This document shows positions 6,375-10,649 of a DNA stretch of 10,649 nt, in pieces. The DNA comes from Clostridia bacterium. Its GTDB lineage: Bacteria; Bacillota; Clostridia; Oscillospirales; QAMX01. The DNA is taken from positions 1-10,649 of the forward strand of contig JAFYLV010000053.1 of NCBI GenBank assembly GCA_017556885.1, in the 5' to 3' direction. Each line of letters opens with the position of its first letter. Position 1 is the first letter of the stretch. Below the pieces are notes generated by a model. The model made no database searches. It was not told the origin of the DNA and saw only the letters and a program-made list of their open reading frames with translations. A program made the translations under genes and the position numbers.

Positions 6375-6403
6375 TTGTGCCTGCTGAGAATCTGTGATAA
6401 AAT
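6375..6403 (+). promoter_or_regulatory. Extended -10 promoter of the GH2 gene
   Basis: TAAAAT (6398-6403) is preceded by TGTGA, giving an extended -10. A weak -35, TTGTGC (6375-6380), is 17 nt upstream. It sits between the previous terminator and the GH2 ribosome site, so the GH2 gene should be its own transcription unit. Confidence 0.6.
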
Positions 6404-6437
6404 AAAAAAAACGAATGGATCCGGGAGGATTATAAAT

Positions 6438-8849
6438 ATGCGAAAGATCGGCTTGAACGGCATCTGGAAAATGACCGGAGGCGGATTTGCATGCGAGGGA
6501 ACGGTTCCCGGCTCGGTGTATTCCTTCCTGCTGGAAAAGGAGCTTATCCCCGATCCGTACTGGCGGGCAAACGAGCTGCAGATCCTGCCCATTATGGAAA
6601 ATGATTTTGAGTTCAGCCGTACGTTTTCTTATGATGTGGCGGGCGCACCCGTGCGCCTTGTTTGTGAGGGTCTAGATACCCTCTGTGATCTGTACCTTAA
6701 CGGAAACCACGTTGCACACACGGAAAACATGCATCGCCGGTTTGAATTTGATGTCACCGATATGCTGATCTCCGGGGAAAATGAACTGAAGCTTGTCTTT
6801 GCATCCCCGAACCGCTATGTGCGCGAGATGTATGCGGCCTATCCCATACCCGGAAACGATGATACCCTCAAGGGCCACGGTCATCTGCGCAAGGCGGGAT
6901 ATATGATGGGCTGGGACTGGGGTCCCCGCCTGCCCGATGCTGGTATCTGGAAGGATATCTACCTTCTTGTGGAGGATTCCGACCGAATTGAGGAACTCCA
7001 CGTCACCCAGCGCCATGCCGATGGACGGGTATTTATCACACCGACCCTTCGCTGCCGTCGCGGAAATGCGACGGTTGCCGTGACCGTCACCGATCCTGCC
7101 GGAAAGCACTTTGAAATTCCGGCCAACGTGGAGATGGAGATCGCGGAGCCTGCCCTTTGGTGGCCGCACGGTCTTGGTGACCAGCCTCTCTATACCGTTA
7201 CCGCGGAGCTGTATGAGGACGGACGGCGGGTGGACGGGAAGTCTGTCCGAATTGGACTCCGTACGCTGGAACTCATTCGGGAAAAGGATGCGTACGGCGA
7301 ATCCTTCTGCCATGCCTGCAACGGTGTCCGCTTCTTTGCCATGGGCGCCGATTATATTCCGGAGGATTGCATCCTTACCCGCATCACGGAGGCGCGGACG
7401 CGGAAGCTTCTGAAAACCTGCGCAGATTCAAACTTCAATGCCATCCGCGTCTGGGGCGGCGGATTCTACCCCCATGACTTCTTCTTTGATGCCTGCGACG
7501 AGCTGGGCATCGTGGTTTTCTTCGATTTGATGTTTGCCTGCCAGTGCATTCCGAGCCGTGAAGATTTCCTGGAAAATGTCTCGGTGGAGATCCGCGATAA
7601 TTTGCTCCGCCTGCGGCACCATGCATCCATTGCCATTCTTTCCGGAAACAACGAAATGGAGGATGCGGTGGAATACTGGTGGGGCGGCGAGGAGAAAAAC
7701 GAGCGCAAGCGCACCTATCTGCGTCTCTTTGAGCAGATCATTCCCCGGATTCATGCGGAGGTCTGCCCCTACATTCCCTATGTGCCGTCGTCTCCCTCCT
7801 CCGGCGGTTCTTTTGTGGATATCCGCAATGAGAACATCGGTGATTACCATTACTGGAATATCTGGCACGGAAACGAGCCCTTTACCGGCTATCGAAACCA
7901 TTTCTTCCGCTATCTCAGCGAGTTTGGATTTGAGTCCTTCCCCTGCGAGAAAACCGTGGAGGCCTTTACGCTGCCGGAGGACCGCAATATTTTCAACCGC
8001 ATCTTTGAGATGCACCAGCGCTGTAAGGGTGCAAACGGTAAAATTCTGAACTATCTGTCCCGTACGTTCCTCTATCCCACAGAGTTTGGAACCCTTCTGT
8101 ATGCCTCTCAGCTTCTGCAGGCGGAGGCTATGCGCTATGCGGTGGAGCATCTGCGCCGCCACCGCGGCCGCTGCATGGGCGCGCTCTATTGGCAGCTCAA
8201 TGATGTATGGCCGGTGGCAAGCTGGTCGAGTATTGACTATTTTGGCCGCAGAAAGGCGCTTCAGTATGCGGCAAAGCGCTTCTATGCGCCGGTGATGATC
8301 TCCTGCGAGGAGATCGGAGAGACCACGACCCGCCCCTACGTTGTTCTCCAGCCCGATTTCTACGATTACTCGACAGAAGCACGCCTTTCCGTCACCAATG
8401 AGACTCTGGAGGAAATCCGGGGTACCGTACGCTGGGAGCTTCGGCGCGCCGATGCGACCTGCATCGAGTGCGGGGAAGAAGCGGTCACGGTTCCGGCGCT
8501 GTCCTCCGTGTGGCTTGAAAATATGGATTTTCATAAGACGGATGTGGAGCACAATTATCTCTCCTTTGCCTTTGTCAGGGATGGAGTGACGGTTTCCGAA
8601 GGAACGGTGCTCTTTACCGTGCCCAAGCACTTTATTTTTGAGGATCCGCACCTGCGTTGTGAGCGCCGGGGAGATGAGATTACCGTGTATGCAGATGCAT
8701 ATGCAAAGTATGTGGAGATCGACTCACCGGATAGCGATTTTGTCCTCTCGGACAACTATTTTGACATGAATGGCGGAGAAAAGACCGTCCGGATCCTGGA
8801 AGGCGAACCTGGAACCATCCGGCTTCGCAGCGTCTGGGACATTCGGTAA
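6438..8849 (+). CDS. GH2 beta-mannosidase, cytoplasmic
   Basis: The 803-residue protein matches GH2 beta-mannosidases in length and layout. It has an N-terminal sugar-binding beta-domain with VPGSVY and IPDPYW, then the beta-mannosidase hallmark GWDWGPRLPDAGIW. A (beta/alpha)8 catalytic domain follows with IRVWGGGFYPHD, acid/base Glu406 in SGNNE (402-406) and nucleophile Glu495 in SEFGF (494-498), then YWQLNDVWPVASWS and C-terminal beta-domains. It should release terminal beta-mannose from oligosaccharides. The ATG at 6438 follows GGGAGG by 9 nt; an upstream in-frame ATG at 6375 lies within the promoter and is rejected. There is no signal peptide, so it acts on imported sugars. Flanking terminators and its own promoter make it monocistronic. 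With the GH27 and acetylesterase genes it fits breakdown of decorated mannan or another beta-mannose-ended glycan. Confidence 0.93.
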   Translation: MRKIGLNGIWKMTGGGFACEGTVPGSVYSFLLEKELIPDPYWRANELQILPIMENDFEFSRTFSYDVAGAPVRLVCEGLDTLCDLYLNGNHVAHTENMHRRFEFDVTDMLISGENELKLVFASPNRYVREMYAAYPIPGNDDTLKGHGHLRKAGYMMGWDWGPRLPDAGIWKDIYLLVEDSDRIEELHVTQRHADGRVFITPTLRCRRGNATVAVTVTDPAGKHFEIPANVEMEIAEPALWWPHGLGDQPLYTVTAELYEDGRRVDGKSVRIGLRTLELIREKDAYGESFCHACNGVRFFAMGADYIPEDCILTRITEARTRKLLKTCADSNFNAIRVWGGGFYPHDFFFDACDELGIVVFFDLMFACQCIPSREDFLENVSVEIRDNLLRLRHHASIAILSGNNEMEDAVEYWWGGEEKNERKRTYLRLFEQIIPRIHAEVCPYIPYVPSSPSSGGSFVDIRNENIGDYHYWNIWHGNEPFTGYRNHFFRYLSEFGFESFPCEKTVEAFTLPEDRNIFNRIFEMHQRCKGANGKILNYLSRTFLYPTEFGTLLYASQLLQAEAMRYAVEHLRRHRGRCMGALYWQLNDVWPVASWSSIDYFGRRKALQYAAKRFYAPVMISCEEIGETTTRPYVVLQPDFYDYSTEARLSVTNETLEEIRGTVRWELRRADATCIECGEEAVTVPALSSVWLENMDFHKTDVEHNYLSFAFVRDGVTVSEGTVLFTVPKHFIFEDPHLRCERRGDEITVYADAYAKYVEIDSPDSDFVLSDNYFDMNGGEKTVRILEGEPGTIRLRSVWDIR

Positions 8850-8859
8850 AAAAATAAGC

Positions 8860-8898
8860 GGCTACCGCAGAAATTATCTTCTGCGGTAGCCTTTTTTT
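8860..8898 (+). terminator. Rho-independent terminator of the GH2 gene
   Basis: GGCTACCGCAGAA (8860-8872) and TTCTGCGGTAGCC (8879-8891) form a perfect 13-bp stem with a 6-nt loop, followed by seven T (8892-8898). It begins 10 nt after the GH2 stop codon. Confidence 0.95.
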
Positions 8899-8910
8899 AT
8901 GTAAAATCCT

Positions 8911-8938
8911 TTGCAGGTATGGGGCTGTGTGGTATAAT
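8911..8938 (+). promoter_or_regulatory. Extended -10 promoter of the esterase-BNR unit
   Basis: TATAAT (8933-8938) is preceded by TGTGG, an extended -10. TTGCAG (8911-8916) lies 16 nt upstream as the -35. The start of transcription is expected near 8945, inside the inverted repeat at 8941-8957. Confidence 0.8.
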
Positions 8939-8940
8939 TA

Positions 8941-8957
8941 CGGAAAGATCATTTCCG
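8941..8957 (+). promoter_or_regulatory. Inverted repeat at the esterase transcription start (possible operator)
   Basis: CGGAAA-GATCA-TTTCCG is an inverted repeat with 6-bp arms, starting 2 nt after the -10 and touching the GGAGG ribosome site (8957-8961). Its place over the transcription start suits a repressor operator. A weak RNA hairpin is less likely, because the 5' arm straddles the predicted start. No copy was seen at the GH27 or GH2 promoters. Confidence 0.45.
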
Positions 8958-8970
8958 GAGGAATTGAAAT

Positions 8971-9966
8971 ATGAAACTGGATCGTATTTTTACTTCACAT
9001 ATGGTTTTTGCCGCCGGAAAGCCCATCCGCGTCTGGGGCGAGGGTACGGGCTGCGGAAATATTGTCTTTGACGGCGAGGAGATGCATTTTTGCGCCATCG
9101 GCAACCGCTGGGAGGTGGAGTTTTCTCCGCGCCCCTATGGCGGACCGTATGAGCTTCGCGCGGAGCTTGGCGGAGAGACGGTGGTGCTTGAAGATATCAT
9201 GGTTGGCGAGGTGTATCTCATAGCCGGCCAATCCAATATGCAGTTTAAATTAAAAGATAGCAACAATGCCGATATGGTGGCTGATCTTTCTCTGGATATC
9301 CGTATGTATTCTCCGGAAAGGCTGGAGGCAAATGAACCGATTACGCCGGAGGACGGCTGGGTGAAAAACGGAGACCGCATCGGGGATTGGACCGCCGTTG
9401 GCTATCTTTTGGGGGATGCAGTTGCCCGTAAAAAGGATGTCGCGGTTGGCCTTGTTGCCTGTTATCAGGGGGCAAGCTGTATCGAAAGCTGGGTTCCGGA
9501 AGGCACCTTTGAAAAAATGGGAATCTGTCTGACTACGGAACAGAAGCATCATGACCATTTTGCATCACTTTTTCTGAAGTGGAATGAGGATGGCCACCTT
9601 TACCGATTTGCTTTCCGCCAGATTGTGCCTTTCCAGTTCAATGCGATCATTTGGTATCAGGGCGAAAGTGATACTACTGTCGCCGAAGGCGAGGTATATG
9701 CCGCGGAACTTGGCAGAATGATCGATATCTGGCGAGAAGATCTTCGTGATGCGGAGCTTCCCTTTGTTGTCGTGCAGATCGCAGATTTTATTCCCCGCGT
9801 AGACGAGGGGTGGAGACTTGTGCAGAAGGCACAGATCGATATTCAGTCCCAGCGCGAAAATGTGGTTACCGTTATCTCGAAAGACATATGCGAGACCGAT
9901 GATATCCATCCGAAAACCAAGGAGCCTCTTGCAATGCGGATCGCCGAAGCTTTGGAGAAATTCTAA
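8971..9966 (+). CDS. SASA-family (sialate O-acetylesterase-like) SGNH carbohydrate esterase, short cytoplasmic form
   Basis: The 331-residue protein begins with a small beta-domain (1-75) carrying the SASA-type opening F-x-S-H-M-V and PIRVWGEG. The SGNH hydrolase core follows, with GEVYLIAGQSNMQF (nucleophile Ser88), WYQGESD (228-234), and DIHP with catalytic His313 and its partner Asp311. SASA enzymes remove O-acetyl groups from sugars (sialic acids, xylan, mannan). At 331 residues it is much shorter than the exported 500-650-residue members, and it has no signal peptide. GGAGG sits 9 nt before the ATG. It shares a transcript with the BNR protein that starts 1 nt after its stop codon. Deacetylation of imported sugars is the likely job; calling it specific for sialic acid would go beyond the evidence. 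Confidence 0.9.
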   Translation: MKLDRIFTSHMVFAAGKPIRVWGEGTGCGNIVFDGEEMHFCAIGNRWEVEFSPRPYGGPYELRAELGGETVVLEDIMVGEVYLIAGQSNMQFKLKDSNNADMVADLSLDIRMYSPERLEANEPITPEDGWVKNGDRIGDWTAVGYLLGDAVARKKDVAVGLVACYQGASCIESWVPEGTFEKMGICLTTEQKHHDHFASLFLKWNEDGHLYRFAFRQIVPFQFNAIIWYQGESDTTVAEGEVYAAELGRMIDIWREDLRDAELPFVVVQIADFIPRVDEGWRLVQKAQIDIQSQRENVVTVISKDICETDDIHPKTKEPLAMRIAEALEKF

Positions 9967-9967
9967 A

Positions 9968-10649
9968 ATGTCACGACTTATTACCGGGGCAGAGGAACTT
10001 GTCGCCTACCGAGCGGCTCTCCGTCTTTGGCAGGGGATCCCGAGCATTGAGGTAACACGGGGCGGACGGATCTTTCTTTCTGCCTATTCCGGCGGATTTA
10101 TGGAGCAGATCGGTAATTTTTCGTTCCTGCTGTTTTCGGATGACGGCGGAAAGACCTTTTCCGATCCGCCGGCGGCGGTGGCAGTGGTGGACGGCGGCAG
10201 AAGCTACGACCCGTGCCTGTGGATCGATCCTTTGGGACGCCTTTGGTTTACATGGGCACAGTGCCCGGAGGACGGACTGTATGCCGTCATTTGTGAGGAC
10301 CCCGATGCGGAACAACTGACCTTCTCCGAGCCCTTCTTGGTGGGGCACAATGTTATGATGAACAAGCCGACCGTCCGCCGTGATGGGGCCTGGCTTTTTC
10401 CCATTGCCGTGTGGAATCGCGGAATCCGTGTTCTTGGACCGGAATTTGACGATCCGGATCCCGAAAAGGGATCCTTTGCCTGGTGTACAACAGACTGCGG
10501 GAAACGTTTTGCGCGGCTTGGCGGTGCCGATGTGAAGGATCGCCATTTTGATGAGCATATGTTCCTGGAGCTTTCCGACGGTACCTTGCGATGCTACGTA
10601 CGAACCTTCTACGGCATCGGTGCGGCAGATTCGGACGATGGCGGCCTCA
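9968..10649 (+). CDS. BNR_2 (sialidase-like beta-propeller) protein, 3' end cut by window edge
   Basis: An open frame from ATG at 9968 runs to the window edge (227 codons seen, no stop). It has an Asp-box, SDDGGKTF (residues 59-66), and a second related stretch, TTDCGKRF (about 177-184), as expected for blades of a six-bladed sialidase-like propeller (PF13088). The N-terminal strand reads WQGIPSIEVT (residues 21-30). In true GH33 sialidases the matching spot is the FRIP motif, whose Arg binds the sialate carboxylate; here it is Gly. So annotation as exo-alpha-sialidase would be doubtful, and another glycan is likely. GGAG at 9954-9957 lies 10 nt before the ATG inside the esterase's last codons, so the two are translationally coupled. 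There is no signal peptide. The family is fairly sure; the activity is not known. Confidence 0.8.
   Translation, partial: MSRLITGAEELVAYRAALRLWQGIPSIEVTRGGRIFLSAYSGGFMEQIGNFSFLLFSDDGGKTFSDPPAAVAVVDGGRSYDPCLWIDPLGRLWFTWAQCPEDGLYAVICEDPDAEQLTFSEPFLVGHNVMMNKPTVRRDGAWLFPIAVWNRGIRVLGPEFDDPDPEKGSFAWCTTDCGKRFARLGGADVKDRHFDEHMFLELSDGTLRCYVRTFYGIGAADSDDGGL

Noticed and set aside
9968..10649. Bona fide GH33 sialidase
   Set aside because: The FRIP arginine is replaced by Gly and the rest of the active site lies outside the window.
1..10649. Mobile elements, CRISPR arrays, tRNA or rRNA genes
   Set aside because: No direct-repeat arrays, transposase or integrase motifs, or RNA gene signatures were seen on either strand.

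Overview
The window looks like a chromosomal segment of a Bacillota (Firmicutes, probably clostridial, gut-type) genome. The reasons are GC-rich coding sequence with AT-rich gaps, strong GGAGG-type ribosome sites, TTGACA/TATAAT promoters with TGTGN extended -10 elements, and compact T-tailed terminators. No rRNA, tRNA, CRISPR array, insertion sequence or phage gene was seen. The lineage call is inference from style and gene content.

Left part (1-1813). The minus strand carries the first 295 codons of a CNNM/CorC-type membrane protein (DUF21 domain plus CBS pair). Ahead of it is an unusual leader: a consensus sigma-A promoter, a small hairpin, a 19-codon acidic/proline-containing open reading frame, then a T-tailed hairpin that looks like a transcription attenuator. 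Divergently, a lone YgjV-type membrane protein is read on the plus strand from its own extended -10 promoter and a GTG start.

Middle part (1785-6364). One promoter appears to drive four closely spaced genes: a GH27 glycoside hydrolase, a MtaC/MtbC-type corrinoid protein, a URO-D-family zinc methyltransferase (MtaA/MtbA-like), and a short RACE-type ATP-dependent corrinoid activator. A strong hairpin terminator closes the operon. A sugar hydrolase co-transcribed with a corrinoid methyl-transfer set is the most striking arrangement here. It suggests, but does not prove, removal of an O-methyl group from a sugar or glycoside.

Right part (6375-10649). A single-gene unit encodes a GH2 beta-mannosidase with its own promoter and terminator. 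It is followed by a new unit with an SGNH/SASA-type acetylesterase and, 1 nt after its stop codon, a BNR_2 (sialidase-like beta-propeller) protein that runs off the window. None of the hydrolases has a signal peptide, so they are expected to act in the cytoplasm on imported oligosaccharides. No transporter or regulator gene is in the window. Alpha-galactosidase-like, beta-mannosidase and acetylesterase activities together fit decorated galacto(gluco)mannan or another mannose-containing glycan, but the substrate is inferred.
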